In this document: in pieces, positions 8,516-16,335 of the stretch
Numbering within the stretch: position 1 is the stretch's first letter
How the letters are laid out: the number at the start of each line of letters is the position of its first letter
Source of the DNA: Bacillota bacterium
Lineage (GTDB): Bacteria; Bacillota; Clostridia; Acetivibrionales; DTU013
DNA length: 42,656 nt
Assembly (NCBI GenBank): GCA_023418915.1
Contig: JAEZYU010000081.1
Span: forward strand, 1 to 42,656
Direction: 5' to 3'
The notes under the pieces: generated by a model
Seen by the model: only the letters and a program-made list of their open reading frames with translations
Databases searched by the model: none
Told to the model about the DNA's origin: nothing
Made by a program: the position numbers and the translations under genes

Positions 8516-10540
8516 TTAGTCCTGCCTATCTTCCAGTTCCGCCAATTTACCCAGCAATGCATTGCTTCTCTCAATAAATCTGGTCATTGCCTCCGGATCC
8601 AGCTGCTTGTGGCTAAGCATCGCCAGATCATACACATGCTGGCAGATCAACCTGACATCCTCCTTTTTGCTGCTGCTTTCCGATAATTTGACCACAGCCT
8701 TTATAAGAGGATTGGTTCTGTTCAGGACAAGTGTCCTCTCATCAGGGAACATATTTCCCATATCCATACCATTCATCCCATACATCCTGCTCATTTCCTG
8801 CATTCTTCTGGAGTATTCGGATAATAGGATTATACCAGGAGTCGAGGCTGCTTTGAGTGCTTCGACCTTAATTGTTAACTTGTCATCTCCCAAAGACTCC
8901 TTAAACACATTTTCAAGCTTCTGCAGCATGTCAGATGCAGCATCTTCTGCGCTGACATCTTTCATACTGTCAGACAGGTCTGCATCAATTCGCGAAAACT
9001 TTACACCGTTTTCTTTCATCTCCAGGAATTGAATAAAGTGGTTATCAATTAATGTATTTAAAATGACAGCCTCCATATCCTGCTCTTTGAATAATCGAAT
9101 ATACTGAGCCTGCTGCTTTTCATCCGTAACATAGAAAACCTTGTCCTTGTGCTTTTCTTTATTTCTTTCGATATAATTCTTCAGTGTTACATAATCTCCA
9201 TTAGTAGTCCTATAGATGATAATATCCTTTACACGGTCAAAAAACTTTTCTTCACGGATGCAGCCGTACTTCACAAACGGGTTGATGTCATCCCAATACT
9301 TGCTATAACTATCATTCTCGTTCTCATGTAAACTGGTAAGCTTATCAGCAACCTTCTTAGTTATGTGAGATGATATCTTAGACACATAACCGTCATTTTG
9401 CAAAAAGCTTCTGGATACGTTCAACGGTAGATCCGGACAATCGATGACTCCTTTTAGGAGCATAAGAAATTCGGGAATGACTTCTTTTATATTGTCGGCT
9501 ACGAAAACCTGGTTATAGTATAGCTTAATTTGACCTTCATTCGTTTCAAACTCGTGCTTTAATTTCGGGAAATACAATATTCCTTTAAGATTGAAGGGAT
9601 AGTCCATATTCAAATGTATCCAGAAAAGTGGATCGTTGAAGTCGTGAAATACTTTTTTATAAAATTCCTTGTATTCCTCGTCAGTACAATCCTTTGGAGC
9701 TTTGAGCCAAAGCGGATGGGTATCATTGATCGGCTTCTCCTGCTCATCCTCAGCCTTGCCATCTGCATCTGCAGTATCGGCTTTATCGGCTGCATCGGCT
9801 GCATCCCCTTCGCCTGTTTCCTTCTGGTCAGCCTCCGCTTTTGCAGAAACGTCCCCTTTTTTCTCCTTTGAATCCTCTTCTTTATCGTTTCGGTCATCCT
9901 TTTGTGCGGCATCTTCTAAATAAATTTCAAATGGCATGAATGAACAATACTTTTCGAGGATTTGTCTCATCTTGTAGTAATCTAAAAATTCTGTGGAATC
10001 CTCTGCAACATGCAGCGTGATCGAAGTACCTCTATCACCACGGTCAGAGTCGTCCATTTCAAACTCCATTCCACCTGTGCTTGTCCATTTCACAGCCTTT
10101 GAATCTGGCTGCCAGGATAATGTGTCGATAGTGACTTTTTCTGACACCATAAAAGCAGAATAAAACCCTAATCCAAAATGACCAATAATCTGACTGCTTT
10201 CATCAGTCTTGTCCTTATATTTTTCCAAAAAATCTACAGCACCTGAAAAGGCGATCTGGTTAATATACTTCTTTACCTCGTCCTCAGTCATGCCAATGCC
10301 GTTATCGATAAATTTGATCGTCTTGTCATCTTTGTTAACGACCACCTTGATCGCAAATTTATCGTTGTCCTGTATCTGCGCTTCTCCAATTGAAACAAGT
10401 TTCTTCATTTTAATGATAGCATCGTTTGCATTCGACACCATTTCTCTTACAAAAATGTCTTTTTCAGAATAAAGCCACTTCTTAATAATTGGTAAAATGT
10501 TTTCCGCATGTATTGAAATATTTCCATTTTTTCGTGGCAT
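8516..10540 (-). CDS. htpG: Molecular chaperone HtpG (bacterial Hsp90)
   Basis: ATP-dependent Hsp90 chaperone, 674 residues. The N-terminal GHKL ATPase has the NANDA motif (MVSNANDAI), DNGIGMTEDEV and GHFGLGFYSAFMV. The middle domain follows (PLFWIHLNMDYPFNLKGILYF), then the C-terminal dimerisation domain. Between the N and middle domains (about residues 218-273) is a long, highly charged linker rich in D, A, K and E, with a reduplicated AADAADKADTADAD core. It also contains one translated GTCCC repeat (KKGDVSAKAE, 9844-9857). Bacterial HtpG usually lacks such a linker. Start: GAGGAGGT 6-7 nt before the ATG. Upstream are a sigma-A-like promoter and a perfect CIRCE element, so HrcA control is likely. 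Confidence 0.96.
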   Translation of the reverse strand: MPRKNGNISIHAENILPIIKKWLYSEKDIFVREMVSNANDAIIKMKKLVSIGEAQIQDNDKFAIKVVVNKDDKTIKFIDNGIGMTEDEVKKYINQIAFSGAVDFLEKYKDKTDESSQIIGHFGLGFYSAFMVSEKVTIDTLSWQPDSKAVKWTSTGGMEFEMDDSDRGDRGTSITLHVAEDSTEFLDYYKMRQILEKYCSFMPFEIYLEDAAQKDDRNDKEEDSKEKKGDVSAKAEADQKETGEGDAADAADKADTADADGKAEDEQEKPINDTHPLWLKAPKDCTDEEYKEFYKKVFHDFNDPLFWIHLNMDYPFNLKGILYFPKLKHEFETNEGQIKLYYNQVFVADNIKEVIPEFLMLLKGVIDCPDLPLNVSRSFLQNDGYVSKISSHITKKVADKLTSLHENENDSYSKYWDDINPFVKYGCIREEKFFDRVKDIIIYRTTNGDYVTLKNYIERNKEKHKDKVFYVTDEKQQAQYIRLFKEQDMEAVILNTLIDNHFIQFLEMKENGVKFSRIDADLSDSMKDVSAEDAASDMLQKLENVFKESLGDDKLTIKVEALKAASTPGIILLSEYSRRMQEMSRMYGMNGMDMGNMFPDERTLVLNRTNPLIKAVVKLSESSSKKEDVRLICQHVYDLAMLSHKQLDPEAMTRFIERSNALLGKLAELEDRQD

Positions 10541-10584
10541 ATCGTAACCTCCTCGATTAAAAAGTGCATTTTATGCCATAAATT

Positions 10585-10614
10585 ATATTACAACTCTTGT
10601 TCACATATTGTCAA
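10585..10614 (-). promoter_or_regulatory. Sigma-A-like promoter of htpG
   Basis: On the minus strand TTGACA (10614-10609) and TAATAT (10590-10585) are separated by 18 bp, about 45 bp upstream of the htpG start codon. CIRCE ends 8 bp upstream of the -35 box. Confidence 0.65.
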
Positions 10615-10621
10615 GACAAAT

Positions 10622-10648
10622 TTAGCACTCACATGGTTGGAGTGCTAA
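10622..10648. promoter_or_regulatory. CIRCE element (HrcA operator)
   Basis: TTAGCACTC (10622-10630), a 9-nt spacer, then GAGTGCTAA (10640-10648). This matches the CIRCE consensus TTAGCACTC-N9-GAGTGCTAA in every arm position. It stands between the PilZ gene and htpG, so the heat-shock repressor HrcA probably controls htpG. Confidence 0.93.
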
Positions 10649-10678
10649 CAATCGAATATTGAGATAAAACAATTGATA

Positions 10679-11086
10679 TTATATATCTGTGTCCGTTCTC
10701 ACCAAATAAATACGCAAGCCCTGCCCTATCAATAGTTTTCTGAAAATTTGCAGCATTGTGTTCTCCAATTTCTTTTCTGGATTTTGAAAACAAAAACCAT
10801 GCTCATATTCATGTATCTCAGCGTCACAGCGGTTTGTGATAAAGCCTTCCATTCGATAATCAGTACCCTCAATAGTCATATACAGCTCCAGAACTACTCT
10901 TTTACTGATCGGGAGTTTCAGCATAGACGCAAATCGTACACCACCAACGCTAAAATTGAGAATCCTTACATTCGCCGAGTTCGATGTGACACGCTTATTA
11001 TCGACCTGCATAATTTTGACCTTGCCAAACACGAGCGTATCAGGTCGTATTCTGATATGTTTACGAGAATATTCTCTTGGCTTCAA
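10679..11086 (-). CDS. PilZ-domain protein, putative cyclic-di-GMP receptor
   Basis: This 135-residue protein consists essentially of one PilZ domain. The N-terminal RxxxR motif is RKHIR near residues 8-12; the D/NxSxxG motif is NFSVGGVRF near residues 45-53. Both are used for cyclic-di-GMP binding in the family. Strands typical of the small barrel follow (VVLELYMTIEG, MEGFITNRC). The start is TTG 11086, with CAGGTGATATA directly upstream. No diguanylate cyclase or target is visible nearby; it lies upstream of htpG on the same strand but CIRCE separates them. Stand-alone PilZ proteins usually act by binding a partner protein. Confidence 0.8.
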   Translation of the reverse strand: MKPREYSRKHIRIRPDTLVFGKVKIMQVDNKRVTSNSANVRILNFSVGGVRFASMLKLPISKRVVLELYMTIEGTDYRMEGFITNRCDAEIHEYEHGFCFQNPEKKLENTMLQIFRKLLIGQGLRIYLVRTDTDI

Positions 11087-11129
11087 TATATCACCTGCTT
11101 AAGAACTGATAAAATATAGCAGGGTCATA

Positions 11130-11969
11130 TTACCATATATTTACATGATTTTCAATATATTCCCTAAGGATTTTCTCATATTCAGACTTAACTGCCTTTA
11201 CCACTGGATTGGAAGAAGAATCTAGTACTATATGATCTACTGATTTGACCGGAAGCACTTTTATAGACGTACCTGATAAAAATGCACCGTCCGTCTGGTC
11301 GATTTCATCAGCCTTAATAAATTTCTCCACTACTTCGAATCCGGCATTATTGCACGCTTCTATAACATATTTTCGTGTTATTCCTCTCAGAACATGCTCT
11401 CCAGGAGCCGTTAATATCTTGTCCCCTTTTACAAAAAACATGTTGGACTTGCTGCCCTCAGTAATTCTTCCTCTCCTGTCGACCAGTATTACCTCAAAAT
11501 ATCCGCCTTCTGTTATCTTTGCATTTACTGTATCTTTATAGGCTTTATTAAGTATTTTAGCATTTGGATTCTGCCTTTCTATTTGAAGCAGTCCTGTTGC
11601 AACACCCTCGTCTGATTGTACAATAGTCGGGTAATTGCTTTCACTTATATATGTAAGCTGATGCTGCTCACCGGCTTCATCAAATAAAAGCAGCTTAACA
11701 TTGCAATTTCCTACATTGTTTTTCGACAGCAATTTCATAATACTATCTGTGAGCTGTTCTGCTGTCATATTTAGCGATTTTCCAATAGTGTTAAAAGTAA
11801 TTTTTAGTCTGTTGTAATGATCTTCGAAAAATAGCGGAACACCATCAATAATTCTTATAACTTCATAGGCCGCCTTACCAGATATTTTCTGCACATCAAA
11901 CCCTTGCACATCTGAATTCTCTTTAATTAAACAATTATGAACAATATACCTGCCTGCGTTATCTTTCAT
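11130..11969 (-). CDS. Class IV PLP-dependent aminotransferase (BCAT / aminodeoxychorismate lyase / D-amino acid transaminase-like)
   Basis: A 279-residue fold type IV PLP enzyme. Diagnostic features are YEVIRIIDGVPLFFEDHYNRL at the N-terminus, the Schiff-base Lys region NAKILNKAYKDTVNAK near residue 145, and EGSKSNMFFVKGDKILTAP. The phosphate-binding region LRGITRKYVIEAC and the LSGTSIKVLPVKSV loop follow. The exact substrate cannot be decided: length and motifs fit 4-amino-4-deoxychorismate lyase (folate), D-amino-acid or branched-chain transaminases, and no folate or branched-chain genes are adjacent. ATG 11969 has AAAGGG 8 nt upstream. It lies 43 bp upstream of the PilZ gene on the same strand and may be co-transcribed with it. 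Confidence 0.85.
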   Translation of the reverse strand: MKDNAGRYIVHNCLIKENSDVQGFDVQKISGKAAYEVIRIIDGVPLFFEDHYNRLKITFNTIGKSLNMTAEQLTDSIMKLLSKNNVGNCNVKLLLFDEAGEQHQLTYISESNYPTIVQSDEGVATGLLQIERQNPNAKILNKAYKDTVNAKITEGGYFEVILVDRRGRITEGSKSNMFFVKGDKILTAPGEHVLRGITRKYVIEACNNAGFEVVEKFIKADEIDQTDGAFLSGTSIKVLPVKSVDHIVLDSSSNPVVKAVKSEYEKILREYIENHVNIW

Positions 11970-12246
11970 ATTATCATCCCTTTAGCGCTATCTATGACTG
12001 TTTTTGTAAGCATCCCTGCTGATCCGGTCTCATGAGCATACGGTTACTTATTTGTAAACTAAAGCATTTATGTAAACCATGGATGTTTGGATCAGATTCA
12101 TTCTGTATCCGGCACAGTCAATGTTTCATCCATATCAAATATAAAACATATATGAACAATATTCAACACTCTGTCTCTAAATAATACTGTCACCCGAAAG
12201 CCCGCAGGACAATCAGTGTGCTTTCTGCACAGTAACACCTGCTTAT

Positions 12247-12375
12247 AGCGCATCGCTCAAAAGAAAATCATCGTTTGTAATAAATTCCCATACCTCTGCA
12301 CGCTTCAACGGGGTTGGCCTCAAACAGGTCTTTCTGCTCGACTAGAATCCCATGAGGGGGATATACTCGCAACTT
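12247..12375. repeat. Long dispersed repeat family, copy B (diverged)
   Basis: The start, GCGCATCGCTCAAAAGAAAA, and the following TCATCGTTTGTA resemble the plus strand at 36476-36508 over about 33 bp. CGCTTCAACGGGGTTGG matches the segment near 36528, and GGGGGATATACTCGC near 12355 is a weaker match to the GTGGGG...TATCGCC end of the other copies. The region 11970-12490 otherwise shows no gene. Confidence 0.4.
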
Positions 12376-12490
12376 TTTCTTTTGATTAATATAAAGGAAA
12401 TATCTAAAAGCCAGAGTGGAGACTGCCACCAAGTGCTTTTAATGGCTTGAAAGCACATCGAGAGGTGTGGGACATCCATCTTGTTATATA

Positions 12491-12529
12491 AATACTCTAA
12501 GTTAGAGAAATACTCTAACTTAGAGTATT
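12491..12529. repeat. Perfect 17-bp inverted repeat 14 bp past the CD3324-type gene
   Basis: Arms AATACTCTAAGTTAGAG (12491-12507) and CTCTAACTTAGAGTATT (12513-12529) pair perfectly around a 5-nt loop. Each arm is itself nearly palindromic (CTCTAAGTTAGAG). It lies just downstream of the small HTH gene on the minus strand. It could be that gene's terminator (only a weak T-tract follows), an operator, or the end of a lost mobile element. Confidence 0.65.
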
Positions 12530-12542
12530 TCTCTGGCATGCG

Positions 12543-12827
12543 TCACTCAATCGCCATTAGTACCTTCCTATTATTAAGTATCTTGCGTATACTATCCTCA
12601 GATAAATGATACGCTTCTTTAAGCTCTTGTATCGTTGCGCCTTTTTCATATTTTAAGCAAATCTCCGCATTTCTTTTTCTGATCATCATCCTGGTACCGT
12701 TTACAGCTCCCCATTTTGCTCTGCTGTTCTCCTGTCTCGGTATATAAAGCAGTTCTCCCTGTACATAATTCTGCAGTTGTTCTAATAGAGATTTGGGTAA
12801 AACATTTTTGCCGTTGATATACTTCAT
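12543..12827 (-). CDS. CD3324-family small HTH protein (Mor-like)
   Basis: A 94-residue protein with the signature of the clostridial CD3324 family: MKYINGKNVLPKSLLEQLQN followed by YVQGELLYIPRQ. A C-terminal helix-turn-helix follows (about residues 60-90; YEKGATIQELKEAYHLSEDS, then IRKIL), similar to the HTH of Mor-type activators. A strong AGGAGGG ribosome binding site is 7 nt upstream of ATG 12827. It is a short DNA-binding protein of unknown target; a putative operator-like inverted repeat lies just past its stop. Family recognition is from memory of the conserved N-terminal pattern. Confidence 0.75.
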   Translation of the reverse strand: MKYINGKNVLPKSLLEQLQNYVQGELLYIPRQENSRAKWGAVNGTRMMIRKRNAEICLKYEKGATIQELKEAYHLSEDSIRKILNNRKVLMAIE

Positions 12828-12928
12828 TTTGGTTTCCCTCCTGATTCCATGCGTTCATTTTGTTGGATTTACCTATGGATATCTATCATGAAACGCAGCA
12901 GCCAAATCGTATCGTCCAGCATTACATA

Positions 12929-12958
12929 AAAAAATCCGCCGGCATAAACCTTGGCGGA
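12929..12958 (-). terminator. Rho-independent terminator on the minus strand
   Basis: Reading minus, TCCGCC (12958-12953) pairs with GGCGGA (12940-12935), with inner GG/CC pairs, followed by seven T residues (12934-12928). It would end transcripts coming from 13000-14056. The nearest gene is the HAD gene, whose stop is 380 bp upstream, so either that mRNA has a long 3' tail or an unseen transcript ends here. Confidence 0.75.
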
Positions 12959-12999
12959 ACAAAAATAGACATAAAAAAAGCACGATAACCGTACCATGC

Positions 13000-13056
13000 T
13001 ATTTCCCCGAGTATTATATTGGTCAAAGGTTATTTCCCGAAAATTTTGCTGGTCGA
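13000..13056. repeat. Two tandem ~31-bp direct repeats
   Basis: TATTTCCCCGAGTATTATAT plus TGGTC (from 13000) and TATTTCCCGAAAATTTTGC plus TGGTC (from 13031) share the frame TATTTCCC(C)GA...TT....TGGTC. Two copies only; possible paired protein-binding sites or a remnant of a mobile element. The rest of 13057-13339 shows no gene. Confidence 0.45.
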
Positions 13057-13339
13057 ACGCAGATAAAATCCCTCTATACAGGTATTTCATCATACTCCCT
13101 CAGCCGTATTCAATTAGATATCGTTCACCTCATAAACTATTCTGATAAATTTCACAAAACTCACTCCTTTCCATTAGGTATGACTATCGCTTCTATTATA
13201 TGCCATCAAACATCATCCAGTCAATAAGCGGCACAGGTGAAAAAACAATTATAGTTATTCTTTCCGATATCAGCTTTAGCTACATTAGAGGAAATGCTCA
13301 CTCATGATTTGTGTAAGTGTTCATTTGAACACAGCTAAA

Positions 13340-14056
13340 TTATGAATGAGCGGCAAGCGTAGATAGCAGTTCATTGAAATTTGTAAACTTCAATTTTGCA
13401 TCGGAATGCTGATCATGCTTGTCATAATAGGCCGCCTTCATTCCAAGACTAATTGGCGCAATGTAATCATTGACAAAATCATCACCAATAAACATTATCC
13501 TGTCTGCAGACACACCGGAAATACCGACAGCCACATTGTATATTTCTGGATGCGGTTTTCGTTTTCCAACTGCAACTGAAGTGACTACAAAAGTAAAAAA
13601 CTTTCTGATTTTCAATATATCTAAAAGTTCCTCAATGCCGCCCATTACCATAAAGTTAGATACCACACCCATTCGTACACTACCCTCCAGATTGCAAAGT
13701 ATCTTTTTTACATCCTCACTTACATAGCAGCCAGCCTTATAATTTTTCCAGTAATTTTTATATAGCTTATCGGCTGCAGCTTCAATGTGTCCGTCGGGAA
13801 GAGTTGGAACACTTGACCTTACTGTATGTAAGAAACGTCCCTTCATTTCAAACTCTGCATGTTCAGGCAAAGAGGCTGCCAGTTCTTGTCTTGCTGCCGT
13901 ATAGCTGTTGAAAAAAGTATTGAAATTCTGCCATAAAGACTCAACACCGGATCCATCATAAGCCCACATTGCATAGTCTTTCATCGTCGGCAGTTTGTGA
14001 AGATCGACCAATGTTTCCATACAGTCAAAGAAAATAAAATCATAATCCTTAATCAT
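13340..14056 (-). CDS. HAD-superfamily hydrolase-like protein with altered motif I
   Basis: A 238-residue HAD subfamily IA-type protein with a helical cap between motifs I and II. Motif I is FFDCMETL: the nucleophile Asp11 is present, but the usual second Asp (D+2) is Met13. Motif II is VVSNF (Ser), motif III the Lys in VGKRKPHPEIY, and motif IV FIGDDFVNDY. The D+2 residue is the general acid/base in phosphatases and is replaced in haloacid dehalogenases (often by Tyr). So this is probably not an ordinary phosphatase, and its substrate is unknown. GAGGT lies 8 nt before ATG 14056. A GTCCC repeat (13831-13843) falls in frame at KGRFLHTV. Confidence 0.8.
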   Translation of the reverse strand: MIKDYDFIFFDCMETLVDLHKLPTMKDYAMWAYDGSGVESLWQNFNTFFNSYTAARQELAASLPEHAEFEMKGRFLHTVRSSVPTLPDGHIEAAADKLYKNYWKNYKAGCYVSEDVKKILCNLEGSVRMGVVSNFMVMGGIEELLDILKIRKFFTFVVTSVAVGKRKPHPEIYNVAVGISGVSADRIMFIGDDFVNDYIAPISLGMKAAYYDKHDQHSDAKLKFTNFNELLSTLAAHS

Positions 14057-14175
14057 AAAATAACCTCATATTTAGCCTTGTTGATATCACTAACGTGGAT
14101 TATAATTTATTACATCGGAATGTGCAACGTTCGCTTGTCAGTTTTTGGGCATATTTTATTTTAGAAGGAGCTAAA

Positions 14176-14376
14176 ATGGGTACCGTAACAGATTTTAAAA
14201 ACATAACGAATTGGGACGAATTATTTGACATGACAAATGAATACCTGACATTTCTTGTCGAACAGCCTCAGGTGTCGCATGAAATGGTCATAAAGACCAC
14301 CTATGATATCATCAAAAATGCAGGATACAACTATACATATGATGATGTCGAAAAAGAATACTACAGCGGTTTTTGA
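14176..14376 (+). CDS. Small acidic protein of unknown function
   Basis: A 66-residue ORF whose ATG at 14176 follows a good AGAAGGAG site by 6 nt; an upstream in-frame ATG at 14095 has none. The product is acidic and aromatic-rich (NITNWDELFDMTNEYLTFLV; C-terminus DDVEKEYYSGF), without signal peptide or membrane segment. I do not recognise a family. It is divergent from the HAD gene. Confidence 0.6.
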   Translation: MGTVTDFKNITNWDELFDMTNEYLTFLVEQPQVSHEMVIKTTYDIIKNAGYNYTYDDVEKEYYSGF

Positions 14377-14575
14377 CAAATAATAAGCCACCATGAATGC
14401 ATCCTTGTGTACAGTATTACCAAAAATAATTGCTGCACAAAATGGCTTATAGTGTGTATCCCGGTTTTTTATACAACAGATGTTCCTTATCAGTCATCTT
14501 TATTTTTATTTCCTCACTTCTGCCTGCAAACATTTTCACTATTACATGCGGCACAAAACTCACCCCCTTAAAAAT

Positions 14576-14630
14576 GAGGGGACAGTTCTTGCGGGTCTTG
14601 CGGGGACAGTTCTTGAGGGGACAGTTCTCC
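14576..14630 (-). repeat. Cluster of three GTCCC-type repeats
   Basis: Three copies of GGGGACAGTTCTTG/C (14577, 14602, 14618 region) are separated by short reduplicated G-rich spacers (gcgggtcttgcgggg). They are in the orientation opposite to the neighbouring copy at 15003. The interval 14377-14760 has no other feature that I can see. Confidence 0.8.
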
Positions 14631-14762
14631 TACTCTCCTACTCCTAAAAACGCTTTGGATCATATGACTGCTCATTGTTACCTGATGCACTAGTATGTAT
14701 CAAACTCACTATAAGGCGGTCTCTGACAGTTTTTGCATCATGGTAAACTTTATAAACTGGTA

Positions 14763-14791
14763 TTGTGTTTTCACCTAATATGGGGTATAAT
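14763..14791 (+). promoter_or_regulatory. Sigma-A promoter of tRNA-Thr
   Basis: TTGTGT (14763-14768), a 17-bp spacer, then TATAAT (14786-14791), with the -10 ending 18 bp before the mature tRNA. Confidence 0.8.
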
Positions 14792-14809
14792 TCTTTTTGC
14801 ACGCTAGAT

Positions 14810-14885
14810 GCCAACTTGGCTCAGTCGGTAGAGCAGCTCATTCGTAATGAGCAGGTCGCCGGTTCGAATCCGGCAGTTGGCTCCA
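14810..14885 (+). tRNA. tRNA-Thr (anticodon CGT)
   Basis: Complete cloverleaf: acceptor arms GCCAACT/AGTTGGC, D stem GCTC/GAGC, anticodon stem GCTCA/TGAGC with loop TTCGTAA (anticodon CGT, codon ACG), and T arm GCCGG-TTCGAAT-CCGGC. CCA is encoded (14883-14885). Its own promoter and terminator surround it, so it is a single-gene transcript. Confidence 0.96.
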
Positions 14886-14887
14886 AG

Positions 14888-14917
14888 AAAACCACCTGAT
14901 AAACTCGGGTGGTTTCA
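14888..14917 (+). terminator. Terminator of tRNA-Thr
   Basis: AAACCACC (to 14896) pairs with GGTGGTTT (14908-14915) with an 11-nt loop, followed by CATTATTCTC. It begins 3 nt after the encoded CCA. Confidence 0.8.
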
Positions 14918-15002
14918 TTATTCTCTCATCTCCTGCTTAATGCAATGCTAAATTAATTTAAGTCACTTTATATAATCAAATTGACTTCAATGCACCATTT
15001 AT

Positions 15003-15016
15003 AAGAACTGTCCCCC
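15003..15016 (+). repeat. Single GTCCC-type repeat
   Basis: AAGAACTGTCCCCC lies 9 bp downstream of the deaminase stop codon (which is on the minus strand). Confidence 0.7.
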
Positions 15017-15024
15017 ATACCTTG

Positions 15025-16335
15025 CTATTTATTCAATAGTCTTTCTGAAATCCTTCTGACCTCATACTTAATGCGTTCTTCATCAATGGTCTTGAGTTCT
15101 CGTTTTTCCATTAAAATATTTCCATCTATTATAACTGTATCAACATCTGAGCCTTGAGCTGAATACACCACTGCTGAAAAAGGGTCATTGACAGGATATA
15201 AATGAGGTTTATCCATATCAAGTATAATTAAATCCGCTTTCATCCCTGCCTTTAGCGTACCGGAGTCATCACCAAAGCCAGCAGCTCTGGAACCGTTTGT
15301 TGTCGCCATCATGAATGCCTGACGTGCTGTTACTAGCTCGGGATCCTGTCCGACTCCCTTGTGGATCAGAGCTGCAAGATGCATTTCTTCAAACATGTTC
15401 AGATTGTTGTTGCTTGCAGCGCCATCTGTACCTAACGCAACATTCACACCGGCTTTGAGCATTTTGTGAACTGGAGAAATTCCGCTTCCAAGCTTCAGGT
15501 TACTGGTAGGATTGTGTGCTGCGTTGACACCATATTGGGTTAATATGCATATATCATCATCTGTAATGTGAACCAGGTGAGCACCTATCACAGGCACATC
15601 AAATACTCCTGTTTCAACACATATCTCCAAAGGTGATTTATTGTATTGTTCAAAACTGTCCCTCCTCTCCCTAGCAGTTTCAAGCAGGTGGATATGTATC
15701 CCAGTCCCAAGCTCTTTAGCAAGCTCAGACGCCATCCTCAATGATGTACTGTCAAAGAGGTAGGTTGAATGTACTTCAATATAAACTTTGGTTCTGCCCT
15801 CTGATTTACCATTCCATTCAATAAAAAACCTTCTACAGTCATCAAAAACATCCTCAGCTTTAATGCCGCCCTCAGAGTGAAATTCTAGTGGACTTTTTGA
15901 CAGATTGACCTTCATTCCGGTATCAGTGATGCCTTTTGCAGCGGCATCCATATGAAGGTACATGTCCGCGATTGCTGTTGTGCCAGATTTTAGCATCTCT
16001 GCTGCTCCAAGCCTGGTACCCCAGTATACATCCTCGTCTGTTAATCTGTCTTCAATCGGAAAAATTCTATTGAACAACCATTCATGCAAAGGCAAATCGT
16101 CAGCAGCATTTCGCATGAGAGTCATTGCGCAATGAGTGTGTGCATTCACCATCCCAGGCATAGCAAGCATGTTTTTCCCGTTTATTTCCTTATCTGCCTC
16201 GAATCCTGCAAGCTGTTGGGATACAGTTGATATGAATGCGATCCTGTCATTGATAATGCCGATATCCGCATTCTTTATATACTCAATTGTCGAATCACCT
16301 GTCAATATGTCGATCCCTTTGATTAGAATTTTCAT
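15025..16335 (-). CDS. mtaD: MTA/SAH deaminase-family amidohydrolase
   Basis: A 436-residue metal-dependent amidohydrolase that deaminates the adenine ring of 5'-methylthioadenosine, S-adenosylhomocysteine or related nucleosides. Metal-binding motifs are visible: NAHTHCAMTLMR (His66, His68), HIHLLET, the GAHLVHITD His and LGTDGAASNNNLNMFEEMH (Asp). A C-terminal small beta-sandwich (MKADLIILDMDKPHLYP) follows. The TSNLKLGSGISPV loop fits the MtaD/DadD group rather than guanine or cytosine deaminases. It overlaps the end of deoC by 4 bp (ATGA) and is translated from AGGAG 7 nt upstream. With ahcY and purine nucleoside phosphorylase nearby, a role in SAH or 5'-deoxyadenosine recycling is likely; exact preference is unknown. 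Confidence 0.88.
   Translation of the reverse strand: MKILIKGIDILTGDSTIEYIKNADIGIINDRIAFISTVSQQLAGFEADKEINGKNMLAMPGMVNAHTHCAMTLMRNAADDLPLHEWLFNRIFPIEDRLTDEDVYWGTRLGAAEMLKSGTTAIADMYLHMDAAAKGITDTGMKVNLSKSPLEFHSEGGIKAEDVFDDCRRFFIEWNGKSEGRTKVYIEVHSTYLFDSTSLRMASELAKELGTGIHIHLLETARERRDSFEQYNKSPLEICVETGVFDVPVIGAHLVHITDDDICILTQYGVNAAHNPTSNLKLGSGISPVHKMLKAGVNVALGTDGAASNNNLNMFEEMHLAALIHKGVGQDPELVTARQAFMMATTNGSRAAGFGDDSGTLKAGMKADLIILDMDKPHLYPVNDPFSAVVYSAQGSDVDTVIIDGNILMEKRELKTIDEERIKYEVRRISERLLNK

Noticed and set aside
8562..9032. 156-codon open frame antisense to htpG
   Set aside because: Shadow of the htpG C-terminal domain, rich in Ser and Leu as expected from antisense translation.
12342..12539. 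65-codon minus-strand open frame over the 17-bp inverted repeat
   Set aside because: No ribosome binding site; the start of the peptide is just the translated inverted repeat and the rest repeat copy B.
12869..13093. 74-codon minus-strand open frame
   Set aside because: It runs straight through a strong terminator and two direct repeats and has no recognisable features.
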